NCBI GenBank assembly: GCA_003210025.1 | Contig: QCNW01000005.1 | Location: forward strand, 62,001-126,000 | DNA length: 64,000 bases | Direction: 5' to 3' | Source: Pelagibacteraceae bacterium AG-426-M19 | GTDB taxonomy: Bacteria > Pseudomonadota > Alphaproteobacteria > Pelagibacterales > Pelagibacteraceae | In this document: positions 54,582 to 63,697 of the stretch, piece by piece | Numbering within the stretch: position 1 is the stretch's first letter | Layout of the letters: every line of letters begins with the position of its first letter | Made by a program: the position numbers and the translations under genes | The notes under the pieces: generated by a model | Databases searched by the model: none | Told to the model about the DNA's origin: nothing | What the model saw: the letters and a program-made list of their open reading frames with translations, nothing else

Positions 54582-56165
54582 ATGAATAATCATTCAACAA
54601 AAGATAAAGATGCCATTTCTTCAAATGGTATGGCCGCAACATCACATCCATTAGCTACAGAAGAAGCTCTTAGAATATTACAAAAAGGTGGAAATGCAGT
54701 TGATGCAGCTATTGCAGCTTCTGTTGTTCTGTCTGTTGCAGAGCCTAATGCCACAAGTATAGGTGGAGATTGTTTTGCAATAATAAAAATGAATGGAAAA
54801 GGCCCTGTTTCATATAATGGATCAGGTATTGCTCCAGCAAAAGCGAATTTTGATTATTTCAAGGAAAAGAATATAGATAAAATTGGATTAACAAGTCCTC
54901 ACGCAGTAACTATTCCTGGTGCATTAGATGCTTGGAATTCAATTCATAATGATTTTGGAAAACTCGATTTTGAGGAGTTGTTTCACAAAGGTATAGATAT
55001 TGCAAAGAATGGTTTTAAAGTGACTAAAGTTGTTGCTAACGCCTGGAGCAACGTATTTAATAAATTAAACGATAACCCATATTCTAGAAAACATATGCTA
55101 AATAATGGTAAAAGTTATCAATTTAATGAGGTAAATAAAAATCCTGCACTTGGAGAGACTCTTGAAAAAATTTCAAAAAATGGAGTTAAAGAATTTTATG
55201 AAGGATCAATTGCTGAAGATTTAGTTAAAACTTTAAAAGAGTTTGGAGGCTTACATACAATTGAAGATTTCCATAAGCAAAAAACTATTAAATCAGACAC
55301 TTTATCAGATAGATATAGAGATATTATCATACATCAATGTCCTCCGAGCGGACCTGGAATAACAGTTTTAATAATGATGAAGTTATTAGAAAAGTTAGGT
55401 ATTGAAAAATATGATGTGAATTCATTTGAAAGATTTCATCTTGAAGCAGAAGTTACAAAGCAGGCATATAAACTTAAAGAGGAAAATATTGGTGATCCAG
55501 AATTTGTAGATTTAGATTTGAAAAAAATATTAAGTGAACAAAATATAGATAATATTTCAAAAAACATATCTATTAATGGCTGCGCAGATGTAGGAGATCT
55601 AAATATTCCAAACCATCCTGAAACAGTTTATTTAAGCGTGGTAGACAGAGATTTAAATGTAGTTTCAATAATAAATTCTGTTTGCTATGCTTTTGGATCT
55701 GGAATAACAGGTGATAAATCTGGAGTGGTTCTTCACAATAGAGGAACTAATTTTAGAGTTGAGGAAGGTCATCCTAATTGTATTCAGGGATTAAAAAGAC
55801 CACTACATACCATAATTCCTGGAATAGTTATGAACAACAAAGGAGAATGTGAATTATCTTATGGAGTAATGGGGGGACAATATCAACCTGTTGGACAAGT
55901 TCATGTTTTAAATAGCATTATTGATTATAACTTAACTCCTCAACAAGCCATTTCATTTCCTAGAGCTTTCCATTTCAATAACATTTATAAATTAGAGAAA
56001 AGTATTGATGAAAAAATTTTTAATAATTTAAAAGAAGTCGGTCATAATGTTGAGTATATAGATGGTACTCATGGAGGTGGACAAGCAATTCAAATAGATA
56101 GAGAAAAAGGAAATTTAGTTGGCGGTTCAGATCCAAGAAAAGATGGATACGCAAAAGGTTATTAA
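54582..56165 (+). CDS. ggt: Gamma-glutamyltransferase-family enzyme
   Basis: This 527-residue Ntn-hydrolase cleaves gamma-glutamyl bonds in relatives such as glutathione hydrolase. The start GMAATSHPLATEEALRILQKGGNAVDAAIAA, in part KGGNAVDAAIAA, is diagnostic. The autocleavage Thr aligns at residue 348 in HPETVYLSVVD, where classical enzymes have TTHxSVVD. GGQYQPVGQVHVLNSIIDY-type and GGGQAIQID blocks follow. No signal peptide is present, unlike most GGTs, so a cytoplasmic role is suggested. The acyl-CoA ligase starts 5 nt downstream. Confidence 0.88.
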   Translation: MNNHSTKDKDAISSNGMAATSHPLATEEALRILQKGGNAVDAAIAASVVLSVAEPNATSIGGDCFAIIKMNGKGPVSYNGSGIAPAKANFDYFKEKNIDKIGLTSPHAVTIPGALDAWNSIHNDFGKLDFEELFHKGIDIAKNGFKVTKVVANAWSNVFNKLNDNPYSRKHMLNNGKSYQFNEVNKNPALGETLEKISKNGVKEFYEGSIAEDLVKTLKEFGGLHTIEDFHKQKTIKSDTLSDRYRDIIIHQCPPSGPGITVLIMMKLLEKLGIEKYDVNSFERFHLEAEVTKQAYKLKEENIGDPEFVDLDLKKILSEQNIDNISKNISINGCADVGDLNIPNHPETVYLSVVDRDLNVVSIINSVCYAFGSGITGDKSGVVLHNRGTNFRVEEGHPNCIQGLKRPLHTIIPGIVMNNKGECELSYGVMGGQYQPVGQVHVLNSIIDYNLTPQQAISFPRAFHFNNIYKLEKSIDEKIFNNLKEVGHNVEYIDGTHGGGQAIQIDREKGNLVGGSDPRKDGYAKGY

Positions 56166-56170
56166 TTTAA

Positions 56171-57679
56171 ATGAACTCTAGAATTGTTAGAAATATTATA
56201 GAAACACAAAATGATAATCGAATTGCAATAACATCTGAAAGTAGTTCTCCACTAAAATTTGTTGATTTAAAATCATTAATAGAAAGAATTTCAAAACAAT
56301 TATCAGGTAATGGTATTAATAATAAAGATCGTGCAGCAATAGTTTTGCCAAACGGTCCTTACATGGCAACTAGTTTTTTGGCGATTTCAAGCTACATGTC
56401 TGCTGCACCTTTAAACCCTAACTATAAATCTGAAGAATTCGAATTTTACCTAGAGGATTTAAAACCAAAGATAGTGATTGTAGAGAAAAATTCTAAAAAT
56501 CCAGTAGTAGAAGTCGCAAATAAATTAAAAATTCCTGTTTGCGAAATAAAATCAGACGGAAATACTTTAAGCGGAGATTTCAATCTTTTTGAAAAAAGCA
56601 GTGATTATGTTTTGCCAGGCGAAGATCATGAAGCTCTTGTGCTGCATACTTCGGGCACTACATCAAGACCTAAGATTGTTCCATTAACAAATAAAAATAT
56701 TTTTTCTTCAGCAGATAATATCTCCAAAAGTCTTAATTTAACTGATAAAGATCATTGTCTAAATATTATGCCATTATTTCATATACATGGCTTAATTGCA
56801 GTTCTTGCAGCCTCTATGAAGGTAGGGGCATCTGTATGTGCAAGTAGTGGATTTAATGCATTAAAATTTTTAGATAATGCAAAAAGAGAGAAAATAACTT
56901 GGTATTCTGGAGTACCAACAATGCATCAAGCAATATTGATGAGAGCAGATAAAAATCTAGAAACTGCTAAACAATTAAATCTTAGATTTTTAAGATCATC
57001 ATCAGCATCTCTACCTCCAGCTGTATTTGAAAAACTAAATGAGGTATTTAATTGTCCAGTAATAGAAGCATATGGGATGACGGAAGCTACTCATCAAATG
57101 ACCTCAAATCCTTTACCGCCTAAGTCCCAAAAACCTGGCTTTGTAGGAATCCCTGCTGGGCCAGAAGTTTGTATTATGGATACTAATAACAAGATTTTAA
57201 ATCAAGGAGAAGAGGGAGAAGTTTGCATTAGGGGTGAAAATGTTACTTCCGGATATGAAAATAATCCAGATGCAAATAAAAATAGCTTTTCAAATGGTTG
57301 GTTTAGAACAGGAGATCAGGGATATTTTGATAAAGATGGTTATCTAAAAATCTCAGGAAGATTGAAGGAAATAATTAATAAAGGTGGTGAAAAGATTTCA
57401 CCTTTAGAAGTCGATAACATTCTTATGGATCATCCAAATATTGAGCAAGCTGTTTGCTTTGGATATGAAGATAAAATGCTTGGGGAAGATATAGCTACCG
57501 CAATAATCATAAAAGAGGGCATGAAGTGTACTGAAGATGATATAAAAATGTATGCAAATGAAAAACTTGCAAAATTTAAAATTCCAAAGAAAATATTTTT
57601 TGTAAATGAAATTCCTAAAGGTGCAACAGGTAAACTACAAAGAAATACTTTAGCTAAAAAGTTTGGATTAGTGAACTAA
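56171..57679 (+). CDS. AMP-dependent acyl-CoA ligase (oxalyl/short-chain type)
   Basis: This 502-residue ANL-superfamily enzyme has LHTSGTTSRPKIVPLT, the EAYGMTEATHQM motif, GWFRTGDQGYFDKDGYLKISGR (in part GDQGYFDKDGYL) and the Lys in PKGATGKLQRNTLA. The MPLFHIHGL and SSSASLPP segments resemble plant AAE3 oxalyl-CoA synthetases and bacterial relatives. Specificity is inference. It is coupled to the panE-like gene by an A shared in TAATG. Confidence 0.82.
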   Translation: MNSRIVRNIIETQNDNRIAITSESSSPLKFVDLKSLIERISKQLSGNGINNKDRAAIVLPNGPYMATSFLAISSYMSAAPLNPNYKSEEFEFYLEDLKPKIVIVEKNSKNPVVEVANKLKIPVCEIKSDGNTLSGDFNLFEKSSDYVLPGEDHEALVLHTSGTTSRPKIVPLTNKNIFSSADNISKSLNLTDKDHCLNIMPLFHIHGLIAVLAASMKVGASVCASSGFNALKFLDNAKREKITWYSGVPTMHQAILMRADKNLETAKQLNLRFLRSSSASLPPAVFEKLNEVFNCPVIEAYGMTEATHQMTSNPLPPKSQKPGFVGIPAGPEVCIMDTNNKILNQGEEGEVCIRGENVTSGYENNPDANKNSFSNGWFRTGDQGYFDKDGYLKISGRLKEIINKGGEKISPLEVDNILMDHPNIEQAVCFGYEDKMLGEDIATAIIIKEGMKCTEDDIKMYANEKLAKFKIPKKIFFVNEIPKGATGKLQRNTLAKKFGLVN

Positions 57680-58698
57680 TGACTAAAATTTGTATATTTG
57701 GAGCTGGGTCTATTGGTGGATTTATTGCTACAAGTTTAAAAAAAACAAACGCACAAGTCTCTTTAATTGCTAGAGGAGAACATAAAAAAGCAATAGAGCA
57801 AAATGGATTAACTTTTATAAGAGATGATAATAAAGTTAATTTTAAATTTGATGTAACAGACAATCCTAAAGATTTGGATGAACAAGATTTCATAATTATT
57901 TCTGTAAAAGCTAACGCTATTAGTAAAATTTCAGAAAGCTTAAAACCAATTATGGGTAAAAAAACTTCAATTATATGCGCCATTAATGGATTGCCTTGGT
58001 GGTACTTTCATAAAGCTAATACGGGTACCAAATTAGACAATCAAATAGTTGAAAGTGTGGATCCAGGTGGAAAAATATGGCAAACTCTAGGACCTGAAAG
58101 AGCAATTGGTTGTGTAGTTTATCCAGCTTGTCAGATATTAGAGCCAGGTGTTATTAAACATAATGGTAATGGTGAACGATTTTCTTTAGGTGAACCAGAT
58201 GGAACCAGATCAGAAAGACTAAAAATAATTTCAAGTTTATTCATAGAAGGCGGTTTAAAAGCTCCTCAGAAGAAAAATTTAAGAGACGAAATTTGGGTGA
58301 AACTATGGGGGAATTGTTCATTCAACCCAGTAAGTGCTCTAACAAATAAAACTATGGATGAAATGGGTAATGATCCTGAAACTTACAATTTAATAAAAGT
58401 TTTAATGCAGGAGTGCCAACAAGTTGGAGAAAAAATCGGAGTTAAATTCAATATATCAATTGAGGATCGAATTAAGGGTGGAGTCTCAATTATAGGACAT
58501 AGACCTTCGACCGCTCAAGATTTAAATGCTGGCAAACCACTAGAAATAGATCCAATAATTGGTTCAATTATAGAAATTGCAAATAAGCTTGATTTAAATG
58601 TTCCAAAATTAAAAGAGATTAATGAAAAATTAAAGTCCAAGGCAGAAGACTTGGGTCTTTATACAAGATCAGAATTAATTGATAAATTAACAGTTTAA
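57679..58698 (+). CDS. 2-Dehydropantoate 2-reductase-family oxidoreductase
   Basis: This 339-residue ApbA/PanE-family protein has a Rossmann start CIFGAGSIGGFIATSL and the ICAINGLPWWYFHK block. The C-terminal domain carries the catalytic Lys in EIWVKLWGNCSFNP. The C-terminal RPSTAQDLNAGKPLEID is also typical. The family reduces ketopantoate or other 2-oxo acids. Because it lies with a ligase, a GGT-like enzyme and a 2-oxo-acid-type TRAP carrier rather than with pan genes, a catabolic role is as likely as pantothenate synthesis. Its stop overlaps the convergent dctM stop by 4 nt. Confidence 0.83.
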   Translation: MTKICIFGAGSIGGFIATSLKKTNAQVSLIARGEHKKAIEQNGLTFIRDDNKVNFKFDVTDNPKDLDEQDFIIISVKANAISKISESLKPIMGKKTSIICAINGLPWWYFHKANTGTKLDNQIVESVDPGGKIWQTLGPERAIGCVVYPACQILEPGVIKHNGNGERFSLGEPDGTRSERLKIISSLFIEGGLKAPQKKNLRDEIWVKLWGNCSFNPVSALTNKTMDEMGNDPETYNLIKVLMQECQQVGEKIGVKFNISIEDRIKGGVSIIGHRPSTAQDLNAGKPLEIDPIIGSIIEIANKLDLNVPKLKEINEKLKSKAEDLGLYTRSELIDKLTV

Positions 58699-61358
58699 AA
58701 ATTTAGTGAAATATCTCTATGTATTGAATTACATTTAGATACATAGATAGCTTGCTCTTTTGTTAGTTTAGACTGCAACCTTAGTCCAATTGTTTCTTTG
58801 ATTGCATTATTATATTCCTCAAGTTTTGGCATTAAGTTTTCTTTGGCATTTGCTCTCCAGCTAACTTCTTTATTGAATAACTCAACAACTTCTTTTGATT
58901 TTGTTCTAATCGCCATTGGATCAAGTTCGTCTGAGTCAACCATTGATAATAAATCATCTAAACTATTTAAAAATTCATCCATTCCAGAGATCTCACTCAA
59001 CTTGTCAAACAATCCATCCATAATTGTAACTGATCTTTCATATACTTTTGTATTGCTTTCCATAGCTATAAAATAATCTAACTGTTTAATATCTTTTGAT
59101 ACTTCTTGAAGTTTTACTCCATCGTTTATGAACATTGCGAACTGATCAAGTAGATCGTAGGCTTCATCTACATTCTTTCTATATCTTTTTGTTGTTGTAT
59201 TTTTAGCTTTATTTATTTTGTCGAATTCTGAATTCTTAGCTTGCCAAGTATCTGGAATTGAGTTTTGAATTTCCTCAATTTCAAGTTTTACATCCTCAAT
59301 TCTTAATTCTATTTTGTTTTTCTCATCTAATTCGTCATCATCTAAATTTCTAATCTCTGCTTTATATTTTTCTATTTTTTTATTTAATTTAAGTATTTTC
59401 TTTTGCTTCTTTCTAACAGTGAAATGCAGATCCCTATAATCAACAGCATATGCATTGTATTCGACCTCAACTTTTTTTAATTTATCGACTAGAGCAAAAG
59501 TTCCTAGTGCACTATCAAAATGATCTTCTAAAATTTCCATTTTATCATCTGGCAGATTAGTTGGAGCCTCAGATTGGAATTTTAATATTGCATTTTTAAT
59601 TGTCTCACCGTTTGAATCAAATCTTGCAAATTTGTACTCTTGCAAACAGTACTGTAATTTAGGATTCATTGGTGGAGGAGCAACATTCGAAGTTAAATAT
59701 ACTCTATTTGGTAGATAATTTACTAAGCTAGGGTATGCACCGACTATTCCCAATCCTATAAGCTGAAGAATTATAAAAGGCACAACACCTTTCCAAATAT
59801 CAAGTGTTTTAACAATTTTAGGAGCTACACCTTTCAAATAAAAGAGTGCAAATCCAAATGGCGGCGTTAAGAAGGAAGTCTGCAAGTTAACACCAATCAT
59901 AACTCCCAACCAAACGGCTGTGACGTTAGCCCCTGTTTCAGCTAATAATATTGGTGCAATTATTGGAACAACAACAACTGCAATTTCAATAAAGTCTAAG
60001 AAAAATCCTAGCAAGAAAATTACAATCATCACAACAACAAATTGTGTCCAAAAACCACCCGGTAAATCTTGTAAAAAGTCTCTTACTAATTCTTCTCCCC
60101 CAAAAGCTCTAAATCCTGAAGTAAGCATTGCTGCTCCTAAAAGGATAATAAATACCATTGAAGTAGTCACACAAGTTTCTGTTACAACTTCTTTTAAAAC
60201 ATTTTCTGTTTTAAAAGTTCTCCAAAAACTCCAACCTATTCCGTATACAAGTATGACCACAAAGAAAGCGGTTATAAAGATTGCACTTAAATCTCTTTCC
60301 TCCAAATTTTTTACATTTAATTCATAATTTGATGCAAAGAATGTAATTGGAATTAGAGATCCAATAATTAAAATTAAAGGATAGAAAGCACTTTTCTTTC
60401 CTTCATATAATCTATAACCAGCCATCAAAGTGGCACCAATTGCTCCAATTGAACCTGCTTGGTTTACAGTAGCAATACCCATTAAAATTGAACCTAATAC
60501 AGCGAATATTAATGCAAGTGGTGGTATGATAATTACAACTACTCTTAACCAAAATTTTAAATCAAAATTTCCTTTAAATGGAACTGGTGGTGCAACACCT
60601 TTCTTTATTCTAGCAAAAATAAACACATAGATCATATAAAGAGCAACTAAAACAAGACCTGGTAAAAGTGCTCCTAAGAACATATCACCTGCACTTGATG
60701 AACCTACTCTAAATTCACCTGGCATATTAAATTCACCAGTTAAGGCTTTATAATCATTTTGTCTTAAGTTGTTTGCAACATCAGATGCACTTGCCAACTG
60801 GTCAGCAATAATAATTAAAACAATTGATGGAGGAATAATTTGACCTAATGTTCCTGATGAACAAACTATTCCACTAGCAAGTTGTCTGTCATACTTGTTA
60901 TTTAACATTGTTGGTAACGAAATTAGTCCCATCGCAATTACAGTTGCTCCAACGATACCAGTCGTTGCTGCTAATAGAGCTCCAACAAATATAACTGAAA
61001 TTCCTAAACCACCAGGAATTGGTCCAAATAATTGGCCCATTGTTATTAATAAGTCTTCAGCAATTTTTGATTTTTGAAGCATAATTCCCATGAATATAAA
61101 TAAAGGAATTGCTATCAAAGTATCTGTCTCTACATCCCAGTAATTACTCCTAAAATTTGTAATACCAGCAACGAGCCATTCTATGGGTCCATCTACAGCA
61201 AAAAAGGCACTGGAGTCTCCCTCGAAGATGTAGCCAAAAAATGCAGCTAAACCAATTGCAATTATAGCTGAACCAGGAAGTGCAAAAGCAACCGGGTAAC
61301 CCGATGCAAGAGCAACAATCATTATCACAACTAGAACAGCTAAAAAGAATGTTTCCAT
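58695..61358 (-). CDS. dctM: TRAP transporter large permease DctM with long C-terminal tail
   Basis: The first ~545 residues are a DctM permease with about 14 membrane helices. GATVIAMGLISLPTM, SSGTLGQIIPPSIVLIIIAD (in part LGQIIPPSIV) and LQTSFLTPPFGFALFYL are signatures. A region of about 100 residues (315-400) adds two helices between the usual halves. Residues ~550-887 form a soluble tail with a charged coiled-coil stretch near 615-720. DctM normally has about 430 residues, so this is twice as long. It drives sodium-coupled uptake with DctQ and DctP, which lie just upstream. Confidence 0.92.
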   Translation of the reverse strand: METFFLAVLVVIMIVALASGYPVAFALPGSAIIAIGLAAFFGYIFEGDSSAFFAVDGPIEWLVAGITNFRSNYWDVETDTLIAIPLFIFMGIMLQKSKIAEDLLITMGQLFGPIPGGLGISVIFVGALLAATTGIVGATVIAMGLISLPTMLNNKYDRQLASGIVCSSGTLGQIIPPSIVLIIIADQLASASDVANNLRQNDYKALTGEFNMPGEFRVGSSSAGDMFLGALLPGLVLVALYMIYVFIFARIKKGVAPPVPFKGNFDLKFWLRVVVIIIPPLALIFAVLGSILMGIATVNQAGSIGAIGATLMAGYRLYEGKKSAFYPLILIIGSLIPITFFASNYELNVKNLEERDLSAIFITAFFVVILVYGIGWSFWRTFKTENVLKEVVTETCVTTSMVFIILLGAAMLTSGFRAFGGEELVRDFLQDLPGGFWTQFVVVMIVIFLLGFFLDFIEIAVVVVPIIAPILLAETGANVTAVWLGVMIGVNLQTSFLTPPFGFALFYLKGVAPKIVKTLDIWKGVVPFIILQLIGLGIVGAYPSLVNYLPNRVYLTSNVAPPPMNPKLQYCLQEYKFARFDSNGETIKNAILKFQSEAPTNLPDDKMEILEDHFDSALGTFALVDKLKKVEVEYNAYAVDYRDLHFTVRKKQKKILKLNKKIEKYKAEIRNLDDDELDEKNKIELRIEDVKLEIEEIQNSIPDTWQAKNSEFDKINKAKNTTTKRYRKNVDEAYDLLDQFAMFINDGVKLQEVSKDIKQLDYFIAMESNTKVYERSVTIMDGLFDKLSEISGMDEFLNSLDDLLSMVDSDELDPMAIRTKSKEVVELFNKEVSWRANAKENLMPKLEEYNNAIKETIGLRLQSKLTKEQAIYVSKCNSIHRDISLNF

Positions 61359-61361
61359 AAT

Positions 61362-62352
61362 TTAATTTTTGACACCTTTTAAAATTTTGTGACTACTTTC
61401 CATAAAATAACTAGTAAATTGAATTAACATCGTAACAGCAAAAACAGCTAGATAAACAGCCATCAAATATAAAAGATAAAGACCATTAGATCCTTGTTGC
61501 GTAACTTCAAAAGCTACAACAGGACCATTTATTATGCTGGCTTTTCCGTTAAGACCTAAAAATATAACTATTAATGTAAGTGGTACTCCTAGAACTGCCG
61601 ATCCAACCATATTTGTCCATGCCTTCTTTTTTTTCACTAAAAGAAGAATAGAGTACATCAACTCTTACGTGCCCTTCATGAATTAAGGCGTATGCACTAG
61701 CAAACAAATAAAGTGCAGCATACCAAAATCTAACTAGATCCCCTTGAAATGCTTGTTCGTATGAAAATATAAATCTTGATAATACGATTACGAATTCACT
61801 TACTACAACCAATACTGCTAGCCAAATAAAGCCAACTGATTTCGTAAAATATCCAATCACGAAAGAAATTAATATTATTGGAAAGTGAATATAAGTAATT
61901 CTGACTGGGGCTTTAACCATCAATGCTTTTACTTCAGAACTGAAGATTGCTTCCCATAATCTTTCAACAACCATAAAAGATATAACAAAGTCAGCTACGC
62001 CAACTAAAAATACTGCCCAAAATGATGATCTAACAAGATATGCTGAAAATCTTGATAAAATTTTTGAATCTTGCTCCAAAGTTTGGCTATATGTTTTAAA
62101 AACATAAAAAACGACTGCAGCAATACAAATCAAATACAATCCAATTTGCATATAACCATAATTTAAATCAGATCCCTCTAGAGCTTTTTTCTTATATCCA
62201 AACATCTCATGATGCGAAAAAATTTTTTTTATTCCTGGCCAATCACTCCAAACTGTTAAAACATTATTAATAAGAAATGCTAAAGTAAAAGCTAAAACTG
62301 AATAACTGATTATTCTAAGATATAGAGAAAGATTTGAATTTTTTGTCACCAT
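61362..62352 (-). CDS. dctQ: TRAP transporter small permease DctQ, reading frame broken at A8
   Basis: The N-terminal part (62352 down to about 61634, ~239 residues) has several membrane helices and the DctQ block ALIHEGHVRVDVLYSSFSE. It then meets an A8 tract (plus T8, 61627-61634). The zero frame continues 25 hydrophilic residues to a stop at 61549. The next frame encodes KAWTNMVGSAVLGVPLTLIV and a final helix with TMLIQFTSYFMESSH, the missing DctQ C-terminus. One A fewer or two more would join them into ~327 residues. This may be a sequencing error, a true mutation, or slippage; the intact flanking genes favour a working gene. Confidence 0.82.
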
Positions 62353-62390
62353 AGTATTTTAAAATACCTAAGTAATACTCGTTTTTGTTT

Positions 62391-62420
62391 AAAAAAAAAG
62401 GGCCCAATTAAGGGCCCTTT
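62391..62420 (-). terminator. Intrinsic terminator between dctP and dctQ
   Basis: Read on the minus strand, AAAGGGCCC, a TTAATT loop and GGGCCCTTT form a nine-pair hairpin followed by U9 (plus A9, 62391-62399). It lies about 20 nt after the dctP stop and about 39 nt before the dctQ start. It is the strongest terminator in the window. It should end most dctP transcripts, giving more binding protein than permease. Confidence 0.93.
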
Positions 62421-62440
62421 AATAACTAAATTTAGTTAGA

Positions 62441-63571
62441 TTACATTCCTAATGCTCTGTTTCTTTGAGAAATGTAAGGTGAGTCAGACAAGTTGGTCCA
62501 AGAACCAATGTCTTTTCTAGCCTGTAAGAAACTAGAGTGGATTCTCTCAGCGAGACCACTGCTTGCTCTTGTTTCCTCAAATACTTCATTAGCAGCTTTA
62601 GCAAAACCATCATAAACTTTGTCGCTAAACTTCTCTAGTTTAACACCATGATCGTTTATTAATCTTGCAAGCGCAGCACCATTTTTAGCGTTGTACTCTG
62701 ACATCATAACGTCATTTTCCATCGCAGCTGCAGCTTCAATTAATAGCTGATCTGATTTTGATAAGCTTGTAAACCAAGATTTGTTAGTACCACATGCTAA
62801 CATAGATCCTGGCTCGTGCATTCCAGGATAGTAGTAGTATTTAGCAGCTTCTTGGAATTTCATAGCTTCATCATTCCATGGACCTACCCACTCTGTTGCA
62901 TCAATTGCACCAGAAACAAGGTTTTCGTAAATTTGTCCACCAGGAAGTGAAACTGGAGATCCTCCAAGTTTACCGATAACTTGTCCACCTAATCCAGGCA
63001 TACGCATTTTAAGACCTTTGAAGTCATTAGGGCTTCTAATTTTCTTGTTAAACCATCCACCCATTTGAACTCCTGTGCTTCCACACATAAAGTTTTTTAG
63101 ACCGAATTTGTCTGATAGTTCATCCCATAATTGTTGACCACCAGCAAATCTAATCCATGCGTTCATTTCAGTGTAAGTGAAACCGAAAGGTACAGCTGTA
63201 AAGTAACCCCAAGCTGGATCTTTTTTAACCCAGTAGTAGTCAGCAGCGTGATACATTTGCGAGTTACCTGAAGCAACTTCATCAAATGAGTCAAACGCTT
63301 TAACCCTCTCGTTTGCTGCATAGTAAGTGACTTGAATTCTTCCATCACTCATGTCTGTAATTCTTTGAGCAAATCTTTGCGCACCAGTTCCTAAACCTGG
63401 GAAATCTCTTCCCCATGTAGCTACCATAGAAGCTTCAATTCTTTCTTTGGCAACGGCTGGAGCAGCTAAAGATGATGCAGCTACAGCAGCAACACCAGTC
63501 GCAGCAGCAGCCTTAAAGAATTTACGTCTTGAAGGAGTTTTACCCTTCAATAGTTTTTTTTCTTTAATCAT
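62441..63571 (-). CDS. dctP: TRAP transporter substrate-binding protein (TakP-like)
   Basis: This 376-residue binding protein begins with a Tat-type signal (S-R-R-K-F-F-K at 14-20, then AAP cleavage region near 40). The mature part carries STGVQMGGWFNKKI, GAIDATEWVGPWNDE and KYYYYPGMHEPGS. These closely resemble TakP, the 2-oxo-acid-binding TRAP receptor of Rhodobacter as I recall it. A 2-oxo acid or related monocarboxylate is therefore the likely ligand, by inference. The gene has a strong Shine-Dalgarno GAGGAG 6 nt before ATG and is followed by a strong terminator. Confidence 0.93.
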   Translation of the reverse strand: MIKEKKLLKGKTPSRRKFFKAAAATGVAAVAASSLAAPAVAKERIEASMVATWGRDFPGLGTGAQRFAQRITDMSDGRIQVTYYAANERVKAFDSFDEVASGNSQMYHAADYYWVKKDPAWGYFTAVPFGFTYTEMNAWIRFAGGQQLWDELSDKFGLKNFMCGSTGVQMGGWFNKKIRSPNDFKGLKMRMPGLGGQVIGKLGGSPVSLPGGQIYENLVSGAIDATEWVGPWNDEAMKFQEAAKYYYYPGMHEPGSMLACGTNKSWFTSLSKSDQLLIEAAAAMENDVMMSEYNAKNGAALARLINDHGVKLEKFSDKVYDGFAKAANEVFEETRASSGLAERIHSSFLQARKDIGSWTNLSDSPYISQRNRALGM

Positions 63572-63636
63572 TATTTCTCCTCTTTAAGTTAATTAACTGA
63601 CGCATTTAAAGCATATATGTTTCTTAGAGTCATTTT

Positions 63637-63659
63637 AAAAAAGTGAGGATTTTTCACTT
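63637..63659 (-). terminator. Weak intrinsic terminator after the amidase gene
   Basis: On the minus strand, AAGTGA pairs with TCACTT around a seven-base loop, followed by U residues (plus A6, 63637-63642). It lies about 40 nt after the amidase stop, in the 126-nt gap before dctP. The six-pair stem is weak, so efficiency is uncertain. Confidence 0.55.
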
Positions 63660-63661
63660 AA

Positions 63662-63680
63662 TTACAATCTATGATTGTAA
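63662..63680. repeat. Perfect inverted repeat TTACAATC-TAT-GATTGTAA
   Basis: Two eight-base arms (63662-63669 and 63673-63680) are exact complements separated by three bases. The site lies about 90 nt upstream of the dctP ATG and just after the amidase stop. It has the geometry of an operator for a dimeric regulator. It has no U tract directly after it on the minus strand, so it is less likely to be a terminator stem. Confidence 0.6.
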
Positions 63681-63697
63681 ATGTTTATGAATTATCT

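Noticed and set aside
61549..61625. Natural C-terminus of DctQ in the zero frame
   Set aside because: The 25 residues after the A8 tract are hydrophilic and unlike DctQ, while the adjacent frame encodes the expected final helices.
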